NCBI RefSeq assembly: GCF_001653565.1
Contig: NZ_LYPB01000077.1
Span: 62,001-126,000, forward strand
Direction of reading: 5' to 3'
Origin: Paenibacillus oryzisoli
GTDB lineage: Bacteria; Bacillota; Bacilli; Paenibacillales; NBRC-103111
DNA: 64,000 nucleotides
Under the pieces are notes generated by a model. That model was given only the letters and a program-made list of their open reading frames with translations, was not told where the DNA came from and searched no databases. The translations under genes and the position numbers were made by a program. Numbering within the stretch: the first letter of the stretch is position 1; each line of letters opens with the position of its first letter. Of the stretch, positions 1 through 7,292 are shown one piece after another.

Positions 1-2
1 TT

Positions 3-917
3 GATGGCATTAAAGATGGTAAAGTTAAGAATTCATTTTCTGTCATTGACGGCAAAGAAATTATGCGAACGTATGTACCACTCAAAAATATTGCATTAGG
101 CGCGTATCATTCGGATTTATTAATTTGTATAGTAACAGATTATAAAAAGATAAAAGACGCGTTGCTCAAACAACAATTAAAACTATTAATTATTATTGCT
201 GTTGTTACTACGATCAGCCTAATTGTAATAATTTTAATAAATAGGATGGTAAAACGTTCTAAGGAATTAGCGGTATTTAATGTACAAGAGGTTTATACGG
301 GTAATATTGATACACTCTTTAACTCAATAAAAGAACAAAGGCATGATTTTAACAATCACGTTAGTACGATTCAATCTCTTATGGAGTTAGGAAAAATTAA
401 TGATTTAAAAGCTTACACAAGTGAGATTATAGGTGAAACAGTTGCTATGAATGCTATTATTAATATAGACAATCCAGCAATATGTGCTATTGTTCAGGCA
501 AAAGCTGCACAAGCTGCGGATAAAAATATTGTATTTGAACATAATCTGTTCAATATGGCGGAACTCAACAATAGTGCCATGAAGTCAAGTGACATTGTAA
601 AAATAATAAGTAACCTACTCGACAATGCGTTTGAGGCAACAATTGTAGATGCTGAAGATCAAGAGAAAATGGTTCATATACAAGGTTCGATACATGGTCG
701 TCAATTGGATATGAGTATTTATAATACTGGGAAGCCGATTCCTGATGAGATTAAAGATAAAATTTTTGATTACGGGTTTTCTACAAAAGTAAGTACCGGG
801 AAGAATTCAGGGTTGGGCCTTGCGATAGTTAAGAAGCTAGTAGATAAATATAATGGAAATATTAAAGTAGTTAATAAAAATGAAGGTATCCAATTTACTA
901 TGCAATTACATATTTAG
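3..917 (+). CDS. Sensor histidine kinase, CitA/DcuS-like (5' end outside window)
   Basis: The reading frame is open to the left edge, so the ATG at 63 is internal and the N-terminal sensor is missing. What remains is a piece of an extracytoplasmic sensor domain, one membrane segment (the isoleucine/valine-rich stretch around 180-245), and a kinase core of the Spo0B-like type. The H-box RHDFNNH carries the phospho-accepting His, the N-box is NLLDNAFEA and the G-box is NSGLGLAIVKKL. Such kinases sense small metabolites such as citrate or C4-dicarboxylates and phosphorylate a response regulator, which would lie to the left of the window or elsewhere. The gene is visibly richer in A/T than the genes after it and is closed by a strong terminator, so it is not part of the chemotaxis operon. 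The kinase class is clear; the ligand is unknown. Confidence 0.85.
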   Translation, partial: DGIKDGKVKNSFSVIDGKEIMRTYVPLKNIALGAYHSDLLICIVTDYKKIKDALLKQQLKLLIIIAVVTTISLIVIILINRMVKRSKELAVFNVQEVYTGNIDTLFNSIKEQRHDFNNHVSTIQSLMELGKINDLKAYTSEIIGETVAMNAIINIDNPAICAIVQAKAAQAADKNIVFEHNLFNMAELNNSAMKSSDIVKIISNLLDNAFEATIVDAEDQEKMVHIQGSIHGRQLDMSIYNTGKPIPDEIKDKIFDYGFSTKVSTGKNSGLGLAIVKKLVDKYNGNIKVVNKNEGIQFTMQLHI

Positions 918-921
918 CGTG

Positions 922-960
922 AATAAACGGAGCGGCGCGATTAGCGAGCTCCGTTTATTT
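922..960 (+). terminator. Rho-independent terminator after the sensor kinase
   Basis: A perfect 12-bp inverted repeat (922-933 with 948-959, AATAAACGGAGC and its complement) sits 4 nt after the stop codon. The stem ends in an A/T-rich part that serves as the T-tract. It separates the kinase from cheX. Confidence 0.85.
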
Positions 961-1075
961 CATTCACATACATCTTTAACAATTAGGAGTGTAGTTACCT
1001 AACAATTATAGGCTAAAGTGAGTGTATTGAAGGAAGTCATAACCGGTTATTACCAACTGAATAGGGGAGAAAAGG

Positions 1076-1522
1076 ATGACTCAGAATTTGCAAAATTTAT
1101 TACTGAATAGTGTACGCGCATCGATTGGCAACATGCTGCCACAAACTTTAGATCAGACTGAAGTGCTTACAAGCAATGAACCGATCCGAAAGGATGAAAT
1201 CGGGGTCTCTATCAATTTCACGAATAGTGAGTATTGTATGATTTTAGATGGACAGCGTGTCGTATTTAGCCGAATGAGTGAAGCAATTTTCGGGATGTAT
1301 ATGGAAGGTGAGATGCTGGATAGCTGTGTGAGTGAAATTGCCAACATTATTGCCGGCAGAACCACTACGATCCTTGGGGAACAAGGTGTAGCCCTCGATA
1401 TTACGCCACCTTCTTTATTAGAGGAAAATTACCATTTCAACAATCAGGCTAACAAGCTGATGTTGCCCATATCCATTCAAACGGTTGGAGATATCCGTGT
1501 GGTGTTATTGAAAGAGCATTGA
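1076..1522 (+). CDS. cheX: CheX-type chemotaxis phosphatase
   Basis: A 148-aa soluble protein of the CheC/CheX/FliY family, which removes the phosphate from CheY-P and resets the chemotaxis signal. The diagnostic helix is SEIANIIAGRT in the middle of the protein; its Glu and Asn match the conserved catalytic E..N pair of CheX. Only one such motif is seen, as in CheX, whereas CheC usually has two. The ATG at 1076 follows a GGGGAG ribosome site with 6 nt spacing. cheY starts 18 nt after its stop, so enzyme and substrate are probably made from one transcript that ends at the terminator near 1910. The family is well supported; CheX rather than CheC rests on the single motif. Confidence 0.82.
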   Translation: MTQNLQNLLLNSVRASIGNMLPQTLDQTEVLTSNEPIRKDEIGVSINFTNSEYCMILDGQRVVFSRMSEAIFGMYMEGEMLDSCVSEIANIIAGRTTTILGEQGVALDITPPSLLEENYHFNNQANKLMLPISIQTVGDIRVVLLKEH

Positions 1523-1540
1523 TAAGAGGAGTGATTGATG

Positions 1541-1897
1541 ATGGCAAAAATATTAATCGTGGATGATGCAGCATTCATGCGGATGATGCTAAAGGATATT
1601 TTGACCAAAGGTGGACATGAAGTTGTTGGTGAAGCGGAAAATGGCAAAGTAGCCATCCAGAAGTATCAGGAGCTGAAACCGGATATTGTTACGATGGACA
1701 TCACGATGCCCGAGATGGAGGGCGTAGAAGCGGTTAGAGAAATTAAGAAAAAAGATGCGAATGCCAAAATTGTGATGTGTTCAGCAATGGGGCAACAAGG
1801 GATGGTTGTACAAGCGATTCAAGCAGGAGCTAAGGATTTTATCGTCAAGCCTTTCCAGGGTGATCGGGTTTTGGATGCCATTCGAAGAGCTATATAA
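1541..1897 (+). CDS. cheY: CheY chemotaxis response regulator
   Basis: A single-domain receiver of 118 aa that carries the CheA signal to the flagellar switch. It has the acidic pair VDDA near residues 8-9, the phospho-accepting Asp53 in TMDITMP, the Ser in CSAMGQQG and the Lys in IVKPFQ. The wording is almost that of Bacillus subtilis CheY (AAFMRMM, AGAKDFIVKPF). Three start codons lie in a row: TTG 1535, ATG 1538 and ATG 1541. The AGGAG at 1527-1531 is too close to the TTG, so one of the ATGs is used; 1541 gives 9 nt spacing and the usual MAKILIVDD beginning. It forms a two-gene unit with cheX. Confidence 0.93.
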   Translation: MAKILIVDDAAFMRMMLKDILTKGGHEVVGEAENGKVAIQKYQELKPDIVTMDITMPEMEGVEAVREIKKKDANAKIVMCSAMGQQGMVVQAIQAGAKDFIVKPFQGDRVLDAIRRAI

Positions 1898-1909
1898 TAC
1901 ATATAGAAG

Positions 1910-1956
1910 AACGCTCGTCCAGTGCTGAAGCTAGCACGCGGACGGGCGTTTTTTGT
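1910..1956 (+). terminator. Rho-independent terminator after cheY
   Basis: ACGCTCGTCC (1911-1920) pairs with the stretch ending at 1950 through one G-T wobble. An inner stem GTGCT/AGCAC (1922-1926 with 1933-1937) extends it, and a run of T follows. It splits cheX-cheY from the chemoreceptor operon downstream. Confidence 0.85.
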
Positions 1957-2304
1957 TCAAATATCAGAATTTATAAGTTTTACTTACTAATTATGCTGAA
2001 TTTCTAGATAAACGCTCCTGTCCTTCAAAGGACGGCGTAGCCGTTTATTTTGAGGGCATCCATTGGGTAGATCCACATGTTCATAGATGTTTAGGATAGG
2101 AGTCATGAAATCACAAGTGGTCCATAGGCATAAAGACTTACAATTAGGATAGAAAACTTACAAACTAGGTTCTGTATCACCATTTCTACTGAAATTTTAG
2201 TAAACGTTAGCTAATTATTAGCAAAAAACATGTTTATCTAAAATCCTCGATAGAAGTTTCACAACAATTCATCGATAAGATAAAGATAATGAGAAGTACA
2301 AATT
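1957..2304. other. Intergenic region with two inverted repeats, no gene
   Basis: No convincing reading frame on either strand. A compound hairpin lies at 2008-2048: an outer ATAAACG/CGTTTAT pair around an inner GTCCTT/AAGGAC pair with a very short loop. It resembles a terminator but has only a short T-tract. A second small palindrome, GCTAAT-T-ATTAGC, is at 2210-2222. The end of the region holds the possible sigma-D promoter listed separately. Confidence 0.5.
2251..2278 (+). promoter_or_regulatory. Possible sigma-D (motility) promoter
   Basis: TAGA at 2251 is separated by 16 nt from ATCGATAA at 2271-2278, against the sigma-D/FliA consensus TAAA-N(14-16)-GCCGATAT. The match is 3/4 in the -35 element and CGATA in the -10. 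It lies about 57 nt before a chemotaxis gene cluster, the expected place for such a promoter. It is an inference from a short motif. Confidence 0.35.
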
Positions 2305-2334
2305 ATGTTATGGAATTGCGAGGGACCCACAACT

Positions 2335-2739
2335 ATGAATCTAATCCACTACTACCGCGAGCAATTTATCGAATTGATATCACTATTCGAGCCTACCTGG
2401 GAGGAGGATCCATTCTATAAGTATGGGTTCCGATGGAACGCAATTACGTCCAAGGTGTACAAAGAATTTTTTCAGATGACTCAAGTTCAAGACGAGCCCT
2501 TGTACTTAATGTATGCACTTGAACTTCCTGAGAAATACAAGAATACGAATATCAGTGAAGTTGTTAAGAAGGAATCTTCTTGCTATGAGCTCTCCATGTA
2601 TTACTACTCATCAAAGATTCTCTTAATTTCCTGTGTATCCATTGAGAATTTGCAACAGACTTCGTTAGGTTTTTTAAATCAAGCACGTGGCGAAATCATT
2701 GATCTTGTGTTCTCAGCGATTCAATTAAAAGACATGTAA
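2335..2739 (+). CDS. Uncharacterised 134-aa protein of the chemotaxis cluster
   Basis: I do not recognise a family. The protein is soluble, with no signal peptide or membrane segment, and is rich in aromatic residues (HYYREQF, MYYYSS). It starts the run of genes that continues with the chemoreceptor 23 nt later, then CheW and CheA, so a role in the chemosensory array or in modifying its receptor is a reasonable guess from position only. An in-frame ATG at 2305 would add ten residues; ATG 2335 is preferred because AGGGA at 2321-2325 lies 9 nt before it. The complete frame and its place inside a tight gene run argue that it is real. Confidence 0.6.
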   Translation: MNLIHYYREQFIELISLFEPTWEEDPFYKYGFRWNAITSKVYKEFFQMTQVQDEPLYLMYALELPEKYKNTNISEVVKKESSCYELSMYYYSSKILLISCVSIENLQQTSLGFLNQARGEIIDLVFSAIQLKDM

Positions 2740-2762
2740 CCGACAATTAGGGGGATTTTGTA

Positions 2763-4334
2763 ATGAAAGCAACAATTAGAATGAAATTATTAGCAGGATT
2801 TATTCTTGTGCTCGCGCTTACGTTTACAGTAGGTCTAGTGGCTATTCTTAGTATGAATTCGATTCAAAAATCGGCTGTAAATGTTCAGGGGAATTGGCTG
2901 CCTAGTATTCTTAAAATTGATCAAATTAAAACGGATTTCTTCGAAGTTCGAGTGGCTTTTCATCAAATTATCCTTGAGTCAGATCCAGAAAAAATGGCAA
3001 GTGCCAAGACAACTATCCTACAAAACAAAGAAAATACCTTGAAAGAAATGAAGGCCTACGAGGAATTGGTAAACCCAGGGGAAGAGACGAAAATTTACAA
3101 CGAGATACTGGCTTCAATGACTGCTTATATGAATTCAGCGGATACGATTATTCAATTAGCTACGAAGAATGAAGATCAACAGGCCTATGATGCGATTACA
3201 CAAGTAAGACCTGCAAGGGCACAGACAACGGATTTGTTTGACAAATGGATTCAATATAATGAGGTAGGTTCCAAGGCAGAAGTAGATACAGCTATTTCTG
3301 AGAATAATTCAGGTACATTGACCATTATTTTATTGGGTATATTTGCAATCTTAATCGGTATTAGTGTCGCGCTGTATTTATCAGGCAGTATCTCCAGAAC
3401 AGTACAATCTCTTTTATCCGTCGTTACGAAAGCATCAGAAGGCGATTTGAGAGAGAAAGCAACTTCGAAAACAAAGGACGAGCTCGGCTCATTGGCCGAG
3501 GCCTTTAATGATATGCTGGAAAATCTCCGTGTGCTTATTAGTAAAACGGTATCTTCTTCACAGAATGTTGCAGCTGCTGCGGAAGAAATTTCTGCGACAA
3601 CGGAGCAAATCGCCAAAGGAAGCATGCACCAAGCCGAGTCAACGCAAACCGTAAACAGCTTGTTTAAAGAACTTTCGCTTGCCATTGACTCTGTTGCTCA
3701 GAATGCGGAAGTCGTCGCTGAGCTATCCGAACAAACTAGAAAAGGTGCCAAAGAAGGAGGCGTCGCGGTACAAGCTTCTATAACATCCATGGGGAACGTA
3801 TCGAAGCAGATGTCTTTGCTTGAGCAAGATGCACAGAAGATTGGTCAAATTATCGAGGTCATTGATGATATCGCAGATCAAACGAACTTATTAGCCCTTA
3901 ACGCTGCGATTGAGGCGGCTAGGGCAGGAGAACAGGGTAGAGGCTTCGCGGTTGTTGCGGAAGAGGTTAGGAAATTAGCTGAACGCAGCGGCGAGGCGAC
4001 GAAACAAATTGCCATTATTATTAAGGGCATGCAAACCAATACGGATTTGAGTGTCAAAGCAGTTTCAGAAGCAGCTGATCTGTCCGAGCGCACGGGAACC
4101 CAGTTCGATAATATCGTTCGCATGGTTGCGAATACCGCACAGCAAGTAACGGAAATCGCTGCCGCTAGCGAGGAACAATCCGCTCAATCGGAAGAAGTCT
4201 TAAGTTTCATTCAGAATATTGCTTCTGTTAGCCAGCAGTCTGCGGCGGCTGCCGAGGAAACGGCAAGCTCCTCCCAATCGCTAGCAACCTTAGCAGATGA
4301 TTTGAATCAATCCGTTTCTAATTTCAAAGTGTGA
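2763..4334 (+). CDS. Methyl-accepting chemotaxis protein
   Basis: A chemoreceptor of 523 aa. The first membrane segment is at about residues 8-30, followed by an extracellular helical domain of about 150 residues like the four-helix-bundle ligand domain. The second membrane segment is around 182-206, then a HAMP domain and a long cytoplasmic coiled-coil signalling domain. The hairpin tip that binds CheA and CheW is present and conserved (DQTNLLALNAAIEAARAGEQ, then GRGFAVVAEEVRKLAERS). The C-terminus ends at NFKV with no tethering pentapeptide for CheR/CheB. Start ATG 2763 follows AGGGGGA. The gene stands directly before cheW and cheA, so it is probably the main receptor of this array. The ligand cannot be read from the sequence. 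Confidence 0.95.
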   Translation: MKATIRMKLLAGFILVLALTFTVGLVAILSMNSIQKSAVNVQGNWLPSILKIDQIKTDFFEVRVAFHQIILESDPEKMASAKTTILQNKENTLKEMKAYEELVNPGEETKIYNEILASMTAYMNSADTIIQLATKNEDQQAYDAITQVRPARAQTTDLFDKWIQYNEVGSKAEVDTAISENNSGTLTIILLGIFAILIGISVALYLSGSISRTVQSLLSVVTKASEGDLREKATSKTKDELGSLAEAFNDMLENLRVLISKTVSSSQNVAAAAEEISATTEQIAKGSMHQAESTQTVNSLFKELSLAIDSVAQNAEVVAELSEQTRKGAKEGGVAVQASITSMGNVSKQMSLLEQDAQKIGQIIEVIDDIADQTNLLALNAAIEAARAGEQGRGFAVVAEEVRKLAERSGEATKQIAIIIKGMQTNTDLSVKAVSEAADLSERTGTQFDNIVRMVANTAQQVTEIAAASEEQSAQSEEVLSFIQNIASVSQQSAAAAEETASSSQSLATLADDLNQSVSNFKV

Positions 4335-4350
4335 GAGGACAGGGTTGCAC

Positions 4351-4794
4351 ATGACAACGACGGTCACTCCCTTGTATGTTGAAGGTCAGATTGGAGAAGA
4401 ACACTATGCCTTCTCTATCGCGTATATTCAGGAAATAATAAAGATGCATGACATCACGGTTTTACCAGGAAATAAGAAGAATTTGCGTGGGGTCATTAAT
4501 TTGCGCGGTATCATTATCCCCATCTATTGTTTACGCGCCATGCTGCAGATGAAACCCGTGATGGATACGAAACATACACGTATTATGATTGTTCACGTTG
4601 CTGGGAAGACACTCGGTCTAGTTGTAGATTGTGTTAGTCGTGTGATCGGGTTTACAGAAGTGAAGCCAGTTTCAGAGGAATTTGGCAAACAAGGCAGCAT
4701 TTATTTGCAAGCCATTGGTGAATTCGAAGGCAGTTATGTGGGGATTTTGGATATTGGCGAGCTGTTTCTTCAGGAGGTAAGAGGGAATGAGTGA
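4351..4794 (+). CDS. cheW: CheW coupling protein
   Basis: A CheW-domain protein of about 147 aa that links the chemoreceptor tip to CheA. The typical beta-barrel pattern is seen: an opening strand with EEHYAFSIAYIQEII, then NLRGVINLRGIIIPIYCL, and VDCVSRVIGF later. A TTG at 4345 could also serve as start (two residues longer); ATG 4351 has AGGG just before it. The end overlaps the start of cheA by 8 nt, which points to translational coupling and balanced amounts of the two partners. Confidence 0.92.
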   Translation: MTTTVTPLYVEGQIGEEHYAFSIAYIQEIIKMHDITVLPGNKKNLRGVINLRGIIIPIYCLRAMLQMKPVMDTKHTRIMIVHVAGKTLGLVVDCVSRVIGFTEVKPVSEEFGKQGSIYLQAIGEFEGSYVGILDIGELFLQEVRGNE

Positions 4795-7276
4795 TTTTCA
4801 AATGGAAGTATACATGGGTGTGTTTCTGGATGAATTAAGTGAGCAACTTCTTCTTCTGGATAAAAGTTTATTGGAGCTTGAGGAGAACGGATCCAAGCCA
4901 GAAACGATTCAAACCATTTTCCGTATCGCTCATACGCTCAAAGGCTCTGCCGCTGCAATGGGGTTTGACAAGTTGAAAGAGATGATGCATAAGCTGGAAA
5001 ATATATTCGATCACCTTCGCAACAATCGGATCCAAGTTCATACAGACCTGATGAATGTAATATTCCAGAGCATTGATTATATGAAGGGGCAAAGAGAGCT
5101 TTTCTTGAGAGGTCATTATGAAGAGCAAGCTGTAGATCACCTTATTATTGTTCTTGAGCGATTATCTCATGGGGAATCCATACCAGTAGAGACAGTTCCG
5201 GTTGCCCAGCAATCCGTGACATCGGGCCCAGAGCTCATATCGATTCGTATTGTCATCGAACCAGAAACCGTGATGAAGGCCGTTCGAGCGGTGCTCGTCC
5301 TTCGCGAGCTTCAGGAAATAGGCGACGTGCTATCGACGCAGCCGAACTTTCATGCATCGAGTACGGATGAAGAATTAGGTGCTCCAATTCACTTCCTGGT
5401 ATCAACTGCGCATGAATGCTGCGAAGTGCAAGAGCGACTCAATCGCATTTCACAGTTGACGGAAGTCATTGTAGGGCCGTTCACTAGCCAACTTCCGAGT
5501 CAGGTTACTGAACCAGAGCGGATTGCTTCAACGGTGCCAACATCTACTGCGGAGAGTAAACCAGTTAAACCGGCTTCTACAGCTGTGAAAGAAGCTGCTG
5601 CCGTATCTCATACGGTACGTGTGGATGTACAGCGACTAGAGCATTTAATTAATTTAGTAGGGGAACTCCTCATTGATAATACTCGACTCGCTGATGTGAA
5701 GAAGAGGTTGCAAGATAAATATAAACAAGATGCTGATATTCATCTCCTTGAAGATATTACGCACCATTTGGGGAAAATCGTCTCTAATATGCGCGATGGC
5801 ATGATGAAGACAAGGATGATCCCGATCGAGCAGCTTTTTAGCAGATTTCCGCGTTTAATCCGAGATTTATCTCAAACTGCCAATAAAGAGATTGCCTTGA
5901 CGATTGAAGGGAAAGAAACGGAGCTTGACCGCACGTTGATTGAAGAAATTAGCGATCCACTCATACATATCCTCCGCAATGCGGCAGATCACGGATTGGA
6001 AACTCCTGACCAGCGAGAAGCAGCAGGCAAGCCTCGTAAAGGGCATATCCGGATGAAGGCGGCGCATGAAGAGAACTCCATTGTAATTACAGTGAGGGAT
6101 GATGGCCGAGGTATTGATCCGGAACGTATCCGTCTGAAGGCCGTGGATAAGGGGTTTATTTCGGAAGAAGAATCTCGAGACCTGACAGAGAAGGAGATTA
6201 TTAAGCTCATTTTCCATTCGGGGATGTCGACAGCAGAGCAAGTAACCGAGTTATCAGGCCGTGGTGTTGGAATGGATATCGTGCGCTCACATATTGAGAA
6301 GCTGAATGGGCTTATCGACATCGAGACGATAATTGGCAAAGGAACAACGATTACGTTGAAATTGCCTTTAACTCTTGCGATCATTCGCTCACTATTAGTT
6401 AAGCAAGGGAAGCGGACGATTGCTGTACCACTGTCGAATATCATTGAAATTTTCAGATATAACGAACAAGAAATTCAATGGTTGCACGGTCAAGAGATTT
6501 GTCATGTGCGTGGTGAAATTCTGCCCTTGCTGCGGTTAAATTCATTGCTTTCGCCTGAGAACAATAGAACGGATGGAACGATGAAGTCTAAGCAGTCCAT
6601 CCTTATGATTGGGATGGCGGAGAAACGAATATGCCTCGTTGTGGATGAATTAATTGCGAACCAAGAGATTGTCATTAAATCCCTAGACGAGATCGTTGGC
6701 CACATTCCGTACATTGCTGGAACGACCATTCTTGGAGATGGTTTGGTTGCACTCATACTAGACGTGAATGCGATGATGCAGAAATCCTCGTCTGGGCATG
6801 TTCGTTTTGGTATGAAGGATCGGGCGAATAAAGGTAAGCATACGGCAAAGCGTGAGCTGGTTACTGTTCACTTTGATAATGAATGGTACGGCTTTCATCT
6901 TGAACATGTGCAAGAGATTGTGGCAATGCCGTCTCTGACGAAGATTGCCGGATCTGACCCTAACGTACTAGGCATCATGAACATTCGAGAAGAATTGCTG
7001 GTTGTTTATGATTTGCGAAGCAGCATGGGGTTGTCAAAACAATCCAGTGCTTCTAAATCTCGTGTTCTCATTGTGCGGGATGATGAACAATCCATTGGAA
7101 TAGCTGTAAATTCCGTAACCGAAATAGTCACTGTGTTTGAGCACGATACCAATGAAGAGATTGTTCATAGTAGAGCCTCGCTTTCTACGATTCGGAGTAT
7201 TTATAAGAAAGATGAACGGCTAATCCAAGTTTTCGATCGAGAGCAGCTCCTCTTGCAGTTGAAGACGAATACATAA
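4787..7276 (+). CDS. cheA: CheA histidine kinase with an extra C-terminal CheW-like domain
   Basis: The central kinase of the array, 829 aa, against roughly 650-700 for a usual CheA. In order: an Hpt (P1) domain with the phosphorylated His49 in IAHTLKGSAAAMGF; a weakly conserved P2-like region (about 150-230); a dimerisation helix pair with LINLVGELLIDNTRL; a complete ATP-binding domain with N-box HILRNAADHGLE and glycine boxes DDGRGID and GRGVGMDIV; a P5 CheW-like domain (about 530-660); and then a second CheW-like domain (about 688-829) with HLEHVQEIVAMPSL and GIMNIREELLVVYDL. All catalytic boxes are intact. The start overlaps cheW, and GAGG(T) elements precede it. The downstream receiver protein is a likely phosphate acceptor besides CheY. 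Confidence 0.95.
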   Translation: MSDFQMEVYMGVFLDELSEQLLLLDKSLLELEENGSKPETIQTIFRIAHTLKGSAAAMGFDKLKEMMHKLENIFDHLRNNRIQVHTDLMNVIFQSIDYMKGQRELFLRGHYEEQAVDHLIIVLERLSHGESIPVETVPVAQQSVTSGPELISIRIVIEPETVMKAVRAVLVLRELQEIGDVLSTQPNFHASSTDEELGAPIHFLVSTAHECCEVQERLNRISQLTEVIVGPFTSQLPSQVTEPERIASTVPTSTAESKPVKPASTAVKEAAAVSHTVRVDVQRLEHLINLVGELLIDNTRLADVKKRLQDKYKQDADIHLLEDITHHLGKIVSNMRDGMMKTRMIPIEQLFSRFPRLIRDLSQTANKEIALTIEGKETELDRTLIEEISDPLIHILRNAADHGLETPDQREAAGKPRKGHIRMKAAHEENSIVITVRDDGRGIDPERIRLKAVDKGFISEEESRDLTEKEIIKLIFHSGMSTAEQVTELSGRGVGMDIVRSHIEKLNGLIDIETIIGKGTTITLKLPLTLAIIRSLLVKQGKRTIAVPLSNIIEIFRYNEQEIQWLHGQEICHVRGEILPLLRLNSLLSPENNRTDGTMKSKQSILMIGMAEKRICLVVDELIANQEIVIKSLDEIVGHIPYIAGTTILGDGLVALILDVNAMMQKSSSGHVRFGMKDRANKGKHTAKRELVTVHFDNEWYGFHLEHVQEIVAMPSLTKIAGSDPNVLGIMNIREELLVVYDLRSSMGLSKQSSASKSRVLIVRDDEQSIGIAVNSVTEIVTVFEHDTNEEIVHSRASLSTIRSIYKKDERLIQVFDREQLLLQLKTNT

Positions 7277-7292
7277 GAATTAGGTGACAAGT

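Noticed and set aside
1157..1366. Antisense frames over cheX, cheA, the MCP and other clear genes
   Set aside because: All are opposite well-supported genes, without ribosome sites or domains.
2008..2048. Possible c-di-GMP riboswitch, given the cyclic-di-GMP enzyme downstream
   Set aside because: The conserved GEMM core sequence elements are not present; only a compound hairpin is seen.
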